DNA of 64,000 nt from an uncultured Bacteroidales bacterium (GTDB lineage: Bacteria > Bacteroidota > Bacteroidia > Bacteroidales > Bacteroidaceae): positions 31,785 through 95,784 of the forward strand of contig CACYBB010000020.1 in the NCBI GenBank assembly GCA_902772585.1, in the 5' to 3' direction. The translations under genes and the position numbers were made by a program. Positions 44,984 to 54,164 of the stretch are shown piece after piece; positions within the stretch are counted from its first letter, which is position 1; each line of letters starts with the position of its first letter. Below the pieces are notes generated by a model. That model saw only the letters and a list, made by a program, of their open reading frames with translations, was not told the DNA's origin and made no database searches.

Positions 44984-45070
44984 TTATGTCATGATGCTCA
45001 GCACGCACAGCACAGCCAAGGCCAGTGCTACGAGTGCCAGCAGGATATTTGTTTTGTGAATACTTGTCAT
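44984..45070 (-). CDS. 28-aa membrane microprotein translationally linked to DUF3822
   Basis: The ORF runs from ATG at 45070 to TAA at 44986-44984, directly followed by the DUF3822 ATG at 44983. After MTSIHKTN comes one hydrophobic stretch (ILLALVALALAVLCVLSIM). A -7 box (TAACTTTG) on the minus strand at 45086-45079 lies only about 9 bases from the ATG. A predicted peptide, not confirmed, but its position, start and hydrophobicity support it. Confidence 0.5.
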   Translation of the reverse strand: MTSIHKTNILLALVALALAVLCVLSIMT

Positions 45071-45078
45071 TTCGCCTG

Positions 45079-45086
45079 CAAAGTTA
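45079..45086 (-). promoter_or_regulatory. -7 box of the microprotein-DUF3822-rsmD operon
   Basis: TAACTTTG on the minus strand; the implied leader is only a few bases. Confidence 0.55.
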
Positions 45087-45150
45087 CGATTAAGCGAGGA
45101 AAGAACAAAATAAAATGCAATATATTTTCTCTTTCGAGCAATAGTTGTAT

Positions 45151-46254
45151 TCACTGCAAATCCTTGTCAACCATGGCCGACACACAGGAGTCGGACCATA
45201 CGTTTTCTGCTGTTTCAACCATGTCGATGATGGTGTAGATGGGCAGGATGATGCCAAGAATGGCGACAGGTGCACCGATGCCCGACATAAGCGAGAGGGT
45301 GAGGAAATAGCAGCCCATGGGCACGCCGGCATTGCCGACAGCCGAGACGACGGAGACGAGTATCCACAGCAGGATGGTGTCCCACGTAAGAATCGTTCCA
45401 CCATTCTGCATCACGAAGAGTGAAGTGACGAGGATAAAGGCGGCACAGCCGTTCATATTGATGGTGGTACAGATGGGCAGTACGAAGCGTGAGATGTTCT
45501 TATGGATGCCCAAACGACGCTCGGCAGTGTCCATCGTGACAGGTAGCGTAGCGGCACTGCTCTTGGTAAATAGCGCCATGAGTACGGCAGGCATCATGCG
45601 ACTCAGTACGTGAATGGGGTTGAGGCCGCGTATCAATAAGAACAGGGGCAGGACAACGAAGAACTGGATGACATTGCCACCTAAGACCACGAGTACATAT
45701 TTGCCAATGCTGTCAGCCACCACACCTGCCGTTACCTGAGCCGACAACTGAGCCGCAAAGGCTACGATGCCAAGGGGCAGGGTCCAAATGAGCCAATGAA
45801 TTAACAGGAAGAGCAGTTCTTGCAAACCCACCAGGAATTTTACCACCACCGCTTTGTTCTCCGACTCCGGCAGTTTCGACAATCCTATACCGACAGCAAA
45901 GGCCAGCAGGAGTAGTGATAGCACATTGCCATCAAAGAAAGGTTTGACAATGTTGTTGGGAATGACACTGATGATATGTTCGATGTATGATGTCTGAGGG
46001 CTAATGTCTGAGGCCTGAGTACCGTTGTTGATAGTCTCGACGGGCAGATTGCCTGGAGCTATCAACACATACAGCACAGCACCCACAGCGGCAGCAGCGA
46101 AGGTAGTGAGCAGCGTGTAGGTCAGCGTATGACCAAAGATGCGCCCTGAACCTTTCGAACCAAAGGTGGCGAAGGTGGTGATGACCGCCAACACGATGGT
46201 TGGTACGGCCAGCAGTTGGAACAGTCGCGTATAGACCGTTGCCACGAAATTCAT
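45151..46254 (-). CDS. Dicarboxylate/amino acid:cation symporter (DAACS), N-terminally shortened
   Basis: 367 aa. Conserved DAACS motifs are present: SSAATLPVT (hairpin loop), CTTINMNGCA and NAGVPMG. The protein starts at MNFVATVYTRLFQLLAVPTI, which in this family is an internal position after the first helix; full members are about 400-430 aa. The missing 40-50 residues, together with the truncated C-terminus of the TonB receptor immediately upstream (ATG overlaps its TAA), suggest a deletion that fused the two genes' borders. A repeat of gtctgagg units (45989-46019) lies in frame. Activity is doubtful. Confidence 0.75.
   Translation of the reverse strand: MNFVATVYTRLFQLLAVPTIVLAVITTFATFGSKGSGRIFGHTLTYTLLTTFAAAAVGAVLYVLIAPGNLPVETINNGTQASDISPQTSYIEHIISVIPNNIVKPFFDGNVLSLLLLAFAVGIGLSKLPESENKAVVVKFLVGLQELLFLLIHWLIWTLPLGIVAFAAQLSAQVTAGVVADSIGKYVLVVLGGNVIQFFVVLPLFLLIRGLNPIHVLSRMMPAVLMALFTKSSAATLPVTMDTAERRLGIHKNISRFVLPICTTINMNGCAAFILVTSLFVMQNGGTILTWDTILLWILVSVVSAVGNAGVPMGCYFLTLSLMSGIGAPVAILGIILPIYTIIDMVETAENVWSDSCVSAMVDKDLQ
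45989..46019. repeat. In-frame repeat in the symporter gene
   Basis: Two copies of atgtctgagg plus a related cctgag, encoding QASDISPQTS between predicted helices. Confidence 0.5.
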
Positions 46255-48185
46255 TACTTCGTCGTATCGCACCAGTCTGCATAGGTGGTGTAACGTTTGT
46301 CGAAGAGGTTCTCGATGCCCAAGCGCATAGCTAATTGAGAATTGAGAATTGTGAATTGATAATTTGCCGAGAGGTTCACGATGGTCCATGCGGGCGTCTC
46401 CGTCTCGCCATACTTCTTGCCGTATCTCGTTTGTCTGGCGTTGCCCTGCACCTCAGCCTTGCCTTGGAAACGGCCGAAGTGGACACCCACACTCGTGGTG
46501 TATGAGAAGGGCGAAATCATGGGGAGCGACTCACCCTCATCGTCTTGTCCCAAGGCATATCCCAATCGTGTGTTCCACGTCAGCCAGGGCTGTATCTTCC
46601 ATTGCGTAGTCAGCGAGAAATTGGCTATCGTGGCATGTGAGATGTTGCCATACACCTTGACGCCCTCAGCACCAACGGTCATCGCACTGAGACGGTCCTC
46701 GAACTGTCCGATGATGTAGTTGGAGAAGAAGAAAGCGTTGACGTCACCTGAAACCTGAAACTTGGAACCTGAAACCTGATAGCCAGCATTTACCTCTATC
46801 GCACTCTCATTCTTCAAGCGTGGGTTACCAATGTAGTCGTACTGGTCGTAGGTGTTGTTCAGATAGTAACCGTAGGCCTCCGTCACCGTGGGTGCACGAC
46901 TGCCCCAGCCAGCTCCAACACTCAGTTGAGAGTTGTGAATGGAGAGTTGGTAGTTGGCAGCGATGCGGCCTGTCGTCTGGTGATACTGCTGCTGCATGCC
47001 AGGGAAGAAGACGCTCAGCGCATGATAGCCCTCTTCGTTGTTCAGTCGCTGCTGTTGCCACGCCACTTTTGCTGATATGTTCAGTGTATGAGCAGAGCCT
47101 AGTCGGATGCGGTCACTGAGCGCCACACCCGTATTCAGCGTCCCTACGTCGGGCCACGTCACCATATACATCGGTGCTGCACCGCCAGGATACATCGTCA
47201 TGTCGGCAAACAGACGATTGTAGTAGAGGTCGTAGTTGACCGTCAGTTCATGGGCACCCTTGTTAGCTCGTACTAGACTGTACAATCCCGTCGTCCAACT
47301 CTTGCCAGGCATGTCCATGTGAATCTGAACATCAGGGCGCGTGGTGTCGTCCATCACGTGGGTGATATGGTTGTAATACACCTTCGTCTCCCACGACTGC
47401 ACCAGTCGCTCTTCCCACAGTCGCTTGTATGACAAAGAGGTGATGAAAGCCTCGGCCTTTGCCACATCCATGTTTAGGGCAGGGTAGCCCACATTGGTGG
47501 CACGGTCGAAGATGAAGGTGCCCTCGATGGCATCTTGTGGGGAAAGACGGAAACCGAAGTTATCGTAGGCGTTGATCTTCTGGAACTGTGAGAAAGAAAC
47601 TTCTCTGCCACCGCCTTCCTTGTAGTTGTCGGCATGACGGTAGAAGACGCCGCCATTGGTGTAGAACGACTTGGAGGAATACGACGCCTCGCCACCATAC
47701 ACCTGCAGATGGCCATTACTCTCGTAACCAGCATCAGCCCCTAGCTTCCATTCAGGATGATATAAGAACCCCGCCTTGCGCAGTTTCAGGTCCAACGAAC
47801 CACCAATGTTGCCAGTAGCCTGCGGATTGCCGTTCAATCCTGAGTTCAGCAGGATGCTCTGCAGGTTGCTACTCTCCACATAGCTCGTCACAGGGTCCAT
47901 CTTGTCCGTGCAGGCATAGAATATCTTCATGCCGTCGATGGTGGTTGACACGCGTTCCATCGCCATGTTGTTCACCACAGGTTCCCAGGCATACGAGCCA
48001 CGACGCACCAGACTGACGTTCTTCAGTTCCTTCAAGTGTTCATCGATACTGGCCACCTGTCCCTTTACTGAACGTCGTCCGCCTTGTCCTTTAGAAACGA
48101 CCACCACCTCGTCCAAATGCTGTGGCTCGGTGGCGGTCGTGTCCGACAATATTATGAATGATAGCAAAATAGTTTCTATAATCAT
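46254..48185 (-). CDS. TonB-dependent receptor, OprC/NosA-like, copper candidate; 3' end cut short
   Basis: 643 aa with a short N-terminus and TonB-box-like DEVVVVSKG. Two motifs match the copper site known in OprC: CTDKM (Cys92, Met96; CxxxM) and HVM (His276, Met278; HxM). The barrel is followed to LFDKRYTTYADWCDTTK and stops; related receptors continue about 15-20 residues to a final aromatic β-strand, so the 3' end looks truncated. Three repeat-derived in-frame pieces are present (46333-46363, 46746-46780, 46922-46950). It overlaps the upstream lipoprotein by 4 bases. Confidence 0.75.
   Translation of the reverse strand: MIIETILLSFIILSDTTATEPQHLDEVVVVSKGQGGRRSVKGQVASIDEHLKELKNVSLVRRGSYAWEPVVNNMAMERVSTTIDGMKIFYACTDKMDPVTSYVESSNLQSILLNSGLNGNPQATGNIGGSLDLKLRKAGFLYHPEWKLGADAGYESNGHLQVYGGEASYSSKSFYTNGGVFYRHADNYKEGGGREVSFSQFQKINAYDNFGFRLSPQDAIEGTFIFDRATNVGYPALNMDVAKAEAFITSLSYKRLWEERLVQSWETKVYYNHITHVMDDTTRPDVQIHMDMPGKSWTTGLYSLVRANKGAHELTVNYDLYYNRLFADMTMYPGGAAPMYMVTWPDVGTLNTGVALSDRIRLGSAHTLNISAKVAWQQQRLNNEEGYHALSVFFPGMQQQYHQTTGRIAANYQLSIHNSQLSVGAGWGSRAPTVTEAYGYYLNNTYDQYDYIGNPRLKNESAIEVNAGYQVSGSKFQVSGDVNAFFFSNYIIGQFEDRLSAMTVGAEGVKVYGNISHATIANFSLTTQWKIQPWLTWNTRLGYALGQDDEGESLPMISPFSYTTSVGVHFGRFQGKAEVQGNARQTRYGKKYGETETPAWTIVNLSANYQFTILNSQLAMRLGIENLFDKRYTTYADWCDTTK
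46333..46363. repeat. AT-rich repeat inside the copper-receptor gene
   Basis: attgagaattgagaattgtg-type units encoding FTILNSQL between two barrel strands; same style as 42209-42236. Confidence 0.6.
46746..46780. repeat. acctgaa-unit repeat inside the copper-receptor gene
   Basis: Four copies of acctgaa-type units encoding VSGSKFQVSG. Confidence 0.6.
46922..46950. repeat. Third in-frame repeat in the copper-receptor gene
   Basis: cagttgagagttgtgaatgg-type sequence encoding QLSIHNSQLS. Confidence 0.55.
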
Positions 48186-49120
48186 ATTGTTACATCCCAG
48201 AATAACGTACTTCCTTCTTCACCCCCAGCAACTACATTGCCTTCACTGTCTTTCACCTTCAGGTGAATGCGCCAGAGTCCCGTCATCGTCAGATTGATAG
48301 TACCTTGATAGCTGCCGTCCTCCTGTTTTATGAGTGGCGTATTATTGGGTGACGTGTGGTTGCCCATGTCAGGCATGCGTGGGTCGATGTCCACCGTAAA
48401 TGTCTCTGTAGCCAACGCATAAGGTGTAGTGATGGGGTTGCTCTTCTTTGACACGTAGGCTTTGATATTGTTCGTGCCCGTCTTCCAGTCCGTGGGATTT
48501 ACCAGCGAGAGGAAGAACGTGTCGTCACCAACCTTGAACGACTTCAGCCATACCTGTCCGTCTGGCAGCGCACTGACCACGATGTCTTTCTTCTCCATAC
48601 CTCCCGTCTTGCCCAGCACATCAACCTCGTAGGAGTATGTCCATGAGCCGTTCTCACTGGTGTTCATCAGGAACGACACCCAGACGCGCTTGACAGCAAG
48701 GTAGTCGTAGTTGACAATCCTCGACTTATCAGAGACAGGAGTGCTGTGATACATGTTCATCTTGGACATATACATCAGTGGTGAGTTGCTGGTCACTGTC
48801 AGATCCTTGATATAGTTACCCGTCTCCTTCTTGGTGGAGACAAAGTATATGTCATTATACCCCGTGTGGAAACCTCCCGTCTTGGTATAGACATAGACGT
48901 TGTACTTGCCATCGATTTCCGTCGTAAGCTCTGGAACAAGCTGGACAGTCTGGAGGAAATTGTAGGTATTCAGTGCCTCCTCGGCAGAGCAGCAGTCTGC
49001 ATCGTCGGTAATGGTAATACCAGGAATTTCAATACCTGCCTGTACGCCATCGTCGTTACTGTTGCAAGCTGTCAGGGCTACAACGTATAAAATTAAAAAC
49101 AATCCTTTTACTTTCTTCAT
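48182..49120 (-). CDS. Lipoprotein with C-terminal YtkA/FixH-like β-domain
   Basis: 312 aa. Lipoprotein signal (LFLILYVVALTACNSNDD, Cys about 19). It has CC in DADCCSAEE, a middle β-rich part, and a final domain with DPRMPDMGNHTSPNN and MTGLWRIHLKVKD. That pattern of Met/His and a β-sandwich recalls YtkA/FixH-like periplasmic proteins, which often lie near metal uptake genes. First gene of the operon with the copper-type receptor. Role as a metal-binding surface partner is inferred. Confidence 0.7.
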   Translation of the reverse strand: MKKVKGLFLILYVVALTACNSNDDGVQAGIEIPGITITDDADCCSAEEALNTYNFLQTVQLVPELTTEIDGKYNVYVYTKTGGFHTGYNDIYFVSTKKETGNYIKDLTVTSNSPLMYMSKMNMYHSTPVSDKSRIVNYDYLAVKRVWVSFLMNTSENGSWTYSYEVDVLGKTGGMEKKDIVVSALPDGQVWLKSFKVGDDTFFLSLVNPTDWKTGTNNIKAYVSKKSNPITTPYALATETFTVDIDPRMPDMGNHTSPNNTPLIKQEDGSYQGTINLTMTGLWRIHLKVKDSEGNVVAGGEEGSTLFWDVTI

Positions 49121-49167
49121 AATCCTTACCTTTTTTAATAAAGTTATACATGTTTCTTTTCTGAGTG

Positions 49168-49237
49168 CAAAGTTACGGTGAAATCCGTATTCTCACAATC
49201 CCAATGATGCGGCATTTGCATACCACAAATAGGGTAT
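49168..49237 (-). promoter_or_regulatory. Promoter of the lipoprotein-receptor operon with ATACC-N8-GGTAT site
   Basis: -7 box TAACTTTG (minus, 49175-49168). The palindrome ATACC-ACAAATAG-GGTAT lies at 49220-49237, 52 bases upstream. The same arrangement is found at the susC promoter. Confidence 0.55.
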
Positions 49238-49251
49238 TTGATAATAGAAAA

Positions 49252-49275
49252 GAGGACTGACAACTGTCAGTCCTC
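49252..49275 (-). terminator. Intrinsic terminator after susD
   Basis: gaggactgaca (49252-49262) pairs perfectly with tgtcagtcctc (49265-49275); on the minus strand it ends in TTTTC. Confidence 0.75.
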
Positions 49276-49299
49276 CGTTTCTTAGGTGAATGTATTGGT

Positions 49300-50887
49300 T
49301 TAATATCCAGGGTTCTGGGGAGTGATGCCCAGGCTCTCGCCACTCTTACCAACAGGAATGGGGAAGCGATAGTACTTAGCCTGACGATTGTCATACTTGG
49401 CATGCAGGTGCTTGTAGGTCTTGGCAAAGAACTCGTTGACCACCTTACCATTTCTGCCAATGTTGCCAGCGGTAGCATAGCTCTCATCAAAGTACTCATT
49501 GTTCTTGACGCTCTCGAGGTCTTTGATGACATCCTTCCAACGTGCAAGGTTGAACCACTCTTTCTGCTCGTAGACGAACTCCAGTCCCCACTCACGCTTT
49601 ACATCGTCGAGTGTTACAGTGGCGAGGTTGTGAGTGTTGTCGCCATAGGCGCGCTGACGAATCTGGTTGATGGCATCCTTAGCCTCGTCAGCTCGGCCAA
49701 GAAGTACCAATGCCTCTGCCTTGTTGAGCAACACCTCAGCATAGCGCAGTTCAACACGGTCTAGGTCGTTCAGCTTGTAGCACTCGCCAGGACCCTCAGA
49801 GCCACGATCTACAAACTTACCATAGCGGGGCAGGGTAACAGGGGCCTTGAACTGGGCAATGCTATCACCTGATGCGTCGTAGAGCTCATCAATGTAGCTG
49901 ACATCACGACGCTTGTCGGCCTTGTCCCAAGCAGCAAGGAAGGAGTCCTGAGCGGGTGAGAGGTGGTTCTCCTGTTCTACATTGAAACCGAAGGTCCATG
50001 AGCAGTGTACCTGATGGTTACCCGTACCTACAGCATCACCGTCGTGTACGAAGGTCAGAATCTTCTCGTCCTTGGTGGCCTCATTATCCTTACCCCAGAT
50101 GCTGGCAAAACTGCTGTTCAGTTTGTAGCCTGTCACCTTGTTAGCATACTCTACAGCCTTTTCAAGTCTTGCTGGAGTGTAAGAAGGAGCAGGGTCGGTT
50201 GTCTGGTCCTTGATGGCATTGATCTGGTCATAGGTCAGCGGGTTGCTACCCCAGTCCAGATAGACGCGTGAAAGCAGACCATAGACGGCAGCCTTTGTGG
50301 GAACAGAGGGCAGTGAAGCCGATGTGGGCAGTCCTTCGGCAGCCTCTTCCAGGTCTTTCACAATCTGTGTGTAGATCGCATCGATGCTGGCACGGGTCTT
50401 TGTATCGCCATTGGTTGATGTATAGAGAGGTACTTCACCCCACAGTCTGACGAGCACGTGATAACCCAGGGCACGAGCCAGTTTGGCACGGGCAATGGCT
50501 TCCTTCTTGGTTTGTTCACTGACACCTGTTGCTGCGGTAATCTTCTCAATAGCATCGTTGGCATTAGAAACGGCAGAGTTCTTGTTGTACCAACGGTTGA
50601 CGAAATAGACATTCGTAGGAGTCAGCTCGTGACGGCTGATCAATGGTCCGTCAGCACTCTCCGGTCCCTCAAAAGAGTGGGTCTTCGATGTGAAGGTCTC
50701 TACGATGAAAGACAGTCCGAAGGCCTTATGATAATACTCGAACAGAGCATTGTCTGCCAATGCCAGAGCCTGCTGGCGTCTGAATGGTGTTCGACTCGTC
50801 GTTGTTGTCACTGCTGCAGGATGTTGTTACACCTGAAATCGATAATGCCAGAATGGCACTTACTAAAGTCTTACTAATCTTTTTCAT
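49300..50887 (-). pseudogene. SusD/RagB-family lipoprotein, frameshifted
   Basis: The gene is in two frames. A signal peptide with lipobox (MKKISKTLVSAILALSISGV, then TTSCSSDNNDES) starts at ATG 50887. The SusD body (TPFRRQQALALADNALFEYY onward, to ITPQNPGY) continues in the +1 frame from about 50811, where only a GTG could start it, without a signal peptide. One extra base, or two missing, in the CAACAACGACGAG region near 50785-50815 explains this. SusD proteins are surface glycan- or ligand-binding partners of SusC. Either a true frameshift, a phase-variable site or a sequence error. Confidence 0.75.
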
Positions 50888-50939
50888 ACTTCTTTCTTTT
50901 TTTGTTAATACTACTATTGAAAATGGTTTATTGTTTCTG

Positions 50940-53900
50940 TCAGAAAGTCAACTCTACACCAAGCGTAAAACTGCGTGAGGCAGGGTAGTCGCCCATATCC
51001 ACACCACTTTGTATCTCTGGTTCATAACCCTTATAGTTGGTAATGGTGAAGAGGTTCGTAGCTGTAGCCGTCAAGTGAAGGTCCGCTTTCACAAAACGTA
51101 CAGGAATGGTATAGCCCACTGTCAGTGTCTTCAGCTTGAAATAGTTGGCGTCTTCTATGAAGCGGCTGTCGATATAGCTGTATGGACGCACGTCGGTAAC
51201 TGCCGGATAGATGTTGCTGGGATTCTCTGCCGTCCAACTGTCGAGGATGACGGATGAGACGTTGTAGCAGTCGGTGGGACTTTCCAGCGTGCGGCGCAAC
51301 GAGTTGTAGATTTGGCCGTTTGCCGTTCCCTGAAACTGTATGAAGGCATCTAAACGTCCAAACTTCAGGCTCGACGATAGTCCGTAGTTAATGTCTGGAT
51401 GTGAGTGTCCCAAGATGACACGATCGAACTCGTTTACTTTTCCGTCGCCGTTGATGTCGCGGAACTTCTCCTGTCCTACCTTTGGACGGCTGCCGTTTTG
51501 TGTAGGCAGTTTCGATATGTCCTCGTCGGCCTGTACCACACCGTCGAACACGAGACCATAGAAGGAACCTACTGCTTCTCCTTTGCGTAGGATGGTATAG
51601 CTGTTGACGTTCAGTTCATCATAGTCACCAAGACTTGTCACCTCATTCTTATTATAGCCCAGGTTCGCCTGGATATTCCAAAGGAGGTGCTTGTTTCTGA
51701 CAGGCGTAAGATCTACTGAAATCTCGAAGCCTTTGTTCTCTACGTTACCAACATTCTGGAGTTGTGAGGAGACACCATATTTGGCCACATCAACAGGCAC
51801 GTTCAGCAATAGGTCTAGGGTCTTCTTCTGGTAGTACTCCACCGTAATGCCTATGCGGTCTTGCAAGAACGAAGCGTCTATACCGATATTACCCGACACG
51901 GTGGTCTCCCACTTCAGATTGCTGTTGGCAGCATTCGACTTGGTGTAGTGTACATTACCTCCTGTGGTGCTGGTAGTATAGGCTGTCGAGTATTGGTAGT
52001 CGCCAATCTCCTGATTACCTACAGTACCTATAGAAGCACGGAGCTTCAGGTTGCTCAGCCATTTCTGGCTTGCCAGAAAACGCTCACGGTTGACATTCCA
52101 TGAAAGACCGAGTGAGGGGAACAGGCCCCAGTTATGGTTCTGTGAGAAGCGTGAAGAACGGTCGGCACGGAAGGTAGCGGTAGCATTATACCTGTCAAGC
52201 AACGTGTAGTTGATACGTCCGATGAGTGAGTGCAGGTTTGACGAGCTCTCACCAGAGAGAGGGGCTGCAAATAGACTACCTCCTGATAGGTTGTTCTGCT
52301 TCAGGCTCTCGTCGGTGTACTTACTTGATGAGCCTGTCAGGAAAGTACGATTGGTAGTCTGATAGGTATAGCCTACCAGCGCATCCAACTGGTGCTTTCT
52401 TCTGAAGTTGTGTCGGTAGTTGAGTGTAAACTCCGTCTGCCAGGTTTCCAGGCGACGTTTGGCAATGCTACCCGTACCGCTGTTGGCAAGACCTAACGCT
52501 GTATAGTGAGGTGCAAAATAGTTCTGTGTCAGGTTGTCAAGGTCGAAACCTAAGCAGGCCTTACCAACCAGTCCGTCAGCAAATTCGTAGGTCAGACTGG
52601 CATTACCAATGATATCGTCATCGATAGACTGTGCCACACTGTTTTCCAAGTCTGATACGGGGTTTGCCGCAATATCTCCCATGGCGAAATAGGCATATTC
52701 ATAGGGATTGGTATAGTTGTATGAACCATCGGCCTTGTAGATGGGCACTACTGGGGGCATGAGCAAGGCATAGGTCAAAGAGTTGGTGATTCCGCCCTGA
52801 TAAGGAGAGGAATTGAACGAGACACCAGTGGTTGTGGTCAGGCCATCTTGCTTGTTACGACTGACATTCAGTGCAGCCTCTACAGTGAGTTTGTCCGTCA
52901 ATCTACGGTCTGCATTCAGACGCAGTGCCGTACGATTGAAGCCAGTGTTCAGTACGATGCCCTTTTGATCAATGATGTTAGCACCCAACAGGAATCTGGT
53001 TTTTTCGTCGCCGCCGCTGATGGTCAGATTGTGTGAATGGCTGACTGTTGAACGCAGCACAGCATCCTGCCAGTCAGTACCTGCACCCAGTGCATCGATT
53101 TGCTCGTCGGTATAGCCTCCCTTGTTATAGAAATACTGCTTCTGATAGCGGGCCCACTCTGTAGCATTCAGCACGCTGAGCTTTTTTGACGGAGTGGCAT
53201 AGGTCAGCTGGTACTGGTATTTGATATTTGTCTGGTCGCGCTTACCCTTTTTGGTGGTGACGATGATAACGCCATTGGCACCGCGTGAACCATAGATGGC
53301 GGTGGCGGAGACATCCTTCAATACCTCTATAGACTCAATGTCGTTAGGGTTGATAAGACTCAATGGACTGATGCCACCACTGATGCCCGTGCCACGCTCA
53401 CCCGTGCTGAGGGTACCACTCTCCTTATAATATAAGAGACCATCAATGACATAGAGTGGTTCATTGTTTGCACTGATGGAGTTGCCTCCGCGAATACGAA
53501 TTGATGAGCCACTACCTGGCTGACCGGAAGTCGTGACTTGTACGCCAGCAACAGAACCGGCTAATAGGGCATCGGCAGTTGGAAACACATTGTTGTTAAG
53601 GACATCCTTACTGATGGTTGTCACGCTACCCGTCAGCTGGGTACGCTTCTGTGTGCCATAGCCCACAACCACGACTTCGTCGAGTTTGTGGCTTTCCTCT
53701 TTCAGCGCTACGACAATATCGTCATCATCTCCTTTTACTTGGATACTCTGCTGTTCATATCCGATATAACTTATTTTCAGTTCTGAGGGGAATGCAGCCA
53801 CATCAATACTGAAGTTACCTTCAGCATCCGTTGTCACACCCAGGTGTGTGCGTGAATCATATACTGTAGCACCAATAATTGCTTCGCCTGTGCCGGCGTC

Positions 53901-53996
53901 GGTTACCTTTCCTATAATAGGTGTAGCCGACGCCACTACATGGAAAACAATGGCTAAAGTGAATGCTGTTATGCGTGTTGTCTGAAAACTCTTCAT
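50940..53996 (-). CDS. SusC/RagA-family TonB-linked outer-membrane protein
   Basis: 1018 aa. Signal peptide (AFTLAIVFHVVASA), CarboxypepD_reg-like domain (IIGKVTDAGTGEAIIGATVY), TonB box (KLDEVVVVGYGTQKRTQLTG) and a plug with IRIRGGNSISANNEPLYVIDG, then a 22-strand-type barrel ending ASRSFTLGVELTF. Forms a nutrient-import complex with the adjacent SusD. The substrate is unknown; there are no glycoside hydrolase genes nearby. Confidence 0.93.
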   Translation of the reverse strand: MKSFQTTRITAFTLAIVFHVVASATPIIGKVTDAGTGEAIIGATVYDSRTHLGVTTDAEGNFSIDVAAFPSELKISYIGYEQQSIQVKGDDDDIVVALKEESHKLDEVVVVGYGTQKRTQLTGSVTTISKDVLNNNVFPTADALLAGSVAGVQVTTSGQPGSGSSIRIRGGNSISANNEPLYVIDGLLYYKESGTLSTGERGTGISGGISPLSLINPNDIESIEVLKDVSATAIYGSRGANGVIIVTTKKGKRDQTNIKYQYQLTYATPSKKLSVLNATEWARYQKQYFYNKGGYTDEQIDALGAGTDWQDAVLRSTVSHSHNLTISGGDEKTRFLLGANIIDQKGIVLNTGFNRTALRLNADRRLTDKLTVEAALNVSRNKQDGLTTTTGVSFNSSPYQGGITNSLTYALLMPPVVPIYKADGSYNYTNPYEYAYFAMGDIAANPVSDLENSVAQSIDDDIIGNASLTYEFADGLVGKACLGFDLDNLTQNYFAPHYTALGLANSGTGSIAKRRLETWQTEFTLNYRHNFRRKHQLDALVGYTYQTTNRTFLTGSSSKYTDESLKQNNLSGGSLFAAPLSGESSSNLHSLIGRINYTLLDRYNATATFRADRSSRFSQNHNWGLFPSLGLSWNVNRERFLASQKWLSNLKLRASIGTVGNQEIGDYQYSTAYTTSTTGGNVHYTKSNAANSNLKWETTVSGNIGIDASFLQDRIGITVEYYQKKTLDLLLNVPVDVAKYGVSSQLQNVGNVENKGFEISVDLTPVRNKHLLWNIQANLGYNKNEVTSLGDYDELNVNSYTILRKGEAVGSFYGLVFDGVVQADEDISKLPTQNGSRPKVGQEKFRDINGDGKVNEFDRVILGHSHPDINYGLSSSLKFGRLDAFIQFQGTANGQIYNSLRRTLESPTDCYNVSSVILDSWTAENPSNIYPAVTDVRPYSYIDSRFIEDANYFKLKTLTVGYTIPVRFVKADLHLTATATNLFTITNYKGYEPEIQSGVDMGDYPASRSFTLGVELTF

Positions 53997-54029
53997 ACCT
54001 TCTTATCCTTATTTTTTTGTTTCTGGGTG

Positions 54030-54100
54030 CAAAGGTACGGCGGTTTTTACACCCCCACAATCCCCTTGATATGTCATTCCGTATACCGCATGCATGGTAT
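54030..54100 (-). promoter_or_regulatory. susC promoter with ATACC-N8-GGTAT site
   Basis: -7 box TACCTTTG (minus, 54037-54030). The palindrome ATACC-GCATGCAT-GGTAT is at 54083-54100, 53 bases upstream. On the plus strand it also lies upstream of the tcdA -7 box (54137). Confidence 0.6.
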
Positions 54101-54136
54101 TTCACTATTTTATGCCGTTTTTCGCTATAAAAATAC

Positions 54137-54144
54137 TACCTTTG
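54137..54144 (+). promoter_or_regulatory. -7 box of tcdA copy 1
   Basis: TACCTTTG, 20 bases before the start codon. Confidence 0.6.
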
Positions 54145-54164
54145 CACCCAAATTAGAATAGACG

